DNA of 6,767 bases, taken from assembly GCA_902491795.1 (NCBI GenBank), contig CABUIX010000078.1:1-6767 (forward strand). The letters are read 5' to 3'. This DNA is from an uncultured Bacteroidales bacterium (lineage in GTDB: Bacteria > Bacteroidota > Bacteroidia > Bacteroidales > UBA932). The notes below the pieces were generated by a model, which saw only the letters and a list, made by a program, of their open reading frames with translations, was not told where the DNA came from and ran no database searches. Below, piece after piece: positions 6,530 to 6,767 of the stretch; the stretch's first letter is position 1, and each line of letters opens with the position of its first letter. The position numbers were made by a program, and so were the translations under genes.

Positions 6530-6547
6530 ATTTCTAGTTAGAAATTT
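6528..6547. promoter_or_regulatory. 9+2+9 palindrome at the lut promoter, possible operator
   Basis: The arms aaatttcta (6528-6536) and tagaaattt (6539-6547) are perfect inverted repeats separated by gt. The site overlaps the -33-like element of the candidate lutA promoter by two bases, a usual place for a dimeric repressor or activator to bind. It is AT-rich and not followed by a T-tract, so it is not a terminator for either strand. A chance palindrome in AT-rich DNA cannot be excluded. Confidence 0.45.
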
Positions 6548-6561
6548 CTGACCATAAGAAA

Positions 6562-6588
6562 GGGACAGTCCCGGAAAGAGACTGTCCC
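6562..6588 (-). terminator. Intrinsic terminator of the GH3-like gene
   Basis: A perfect 9-bp stem pairs gggacagtc (6562-6570) with gactgtccc (6580-6588) around a nine-base loop. Read on the minus strand it lies 26 bases after the stop codon of the glycoside hydrolase gene and is followed by a T-rich ccctttctta, as expected for a rho-independent terminator. It would separate that transcript from the lut operon, which lies further along the same strand. Confidence 0.75.
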
Positions 6589-6614
6589 GAACACAAGCCG
6601 TATTTCAGGCCGTC

Positions 6615-6767
6615 CTATTTGATGTGGGCGAATGCATCGGTGACCCCGAAGGTCTTCTCTGCACGCTCCTTCACCTTGACGCTCGTCGCGGTGTCTGCCA
6701 CGTTCCTTGAGAAGTACACGGTGTACTCTCCGGAAGCAGCCTCCCAGCGGTTCTCGTCAGTGTCGAA
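6615..6767 (-). CDS. C-terminal fragment of a glycoside hydrolase family 3 (beta-glucosidase-like) protein
   Basis: Only the last 50 codons and a TAG stop (6615-6617) are inside the window; the rest continues beyond the right edge. The translation begins FDTDENRWEAASGEYTVYFS and ends VTDAFAHIK. The pattern of Trp, then Ala-Ser-Gly-Glu-Tyr-Thr-Val, then a Ser-Arg/Asn-containing turn matches the C-terminal fibronectin type III-like domain found in many GH3 beta-glucosidases and beta-xylosidases. Those enzymes release sugars from the ends of oligosaccharides and in Bacteroidota are often periplasmic. The catalytic domains are not visible, so activity and substrate cannot be judged; another enzyme with the same C-terminal domain remains possible. 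Confidence 0.65.
   Translation of the reverse strand, partial: FDTDENRWEAASGEYTVYFSRNVADTATSVKVKERAEKTFGVTDAFAHIK

Overview
The window looks like chromosome of a member of the Bacteroidota, probably a gut-type Bacteroidales. Three things point there. The proteins resemble Bacteroidales versions of their families as I remember them. Start codons lack strong Shine-Dalgarno sequences. The one convincing promoter candidate has the TAnnTTTG element typical of that phylum. This is inference from sequence reading, not a database match. Apart from an edge-truncated gene at the right, the recognised genes are intact and metabolic; I see no mobile element, CRISPR array, tRNA or rRNA.

Layout, left to right. 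Positions 56-350 hold two identical 143-bp head-to-tail repeats plus a 9-bp start of a third; they are GC-rich and full of small hairpins. Ten bases further right a minus-strand ybaK-like gene (Cys-tRNA(Pro) deacylase family) ends at 361 and starts at 825. A divergent intergenic region (826-1002) carries a very strong plus-strand intrinsic terminator hairpin upstream of the next gene. A plus-strand three-gene cluster follows: a stand-alone TrpB2-type tryptophan synthase beta chain (1003-2316), a ten-helix EamA/DMT transporter (2330-3268) and a half-size EamA protein (3265-3702) joined to it by an ATGA overlap.

Converging on that cluster, with only 24 bp between stop codons, is a minus-strand lutA-lutB-lutC operon (6475 down to 3727). 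It encodes the CCG-domain, iron-sulphur/LUD and LUD subunits of the L-lactate-oxidising LutABC complex, with 12- and 4-bp gaps between genes. Its upstream region (6476-6614) holds a candidate Bacteroidota promoter, a 9+2+9 palindrome touching the upstream promoter element, and the terminator of the next minus-strand gene. That gene, cut by the window edge, encodes the last 50 residues of what looks like a glycoside hydrolase family 3 enzyme.

Functionally, the lut operon would let the cell oxidise L-lactate to pyruvate. The plus-strand cluster couples a PLP enzyme that in this subfamily can make tryptophan from free indole and serine with two putative small-metabolite transporters; no trpA or other trp gene lies in the window. 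The points most worth checking are the terminator ahead of trpB2, the trpB2-transporter pairing, the identical tandem repeats and the palindrome at the lut promoter.
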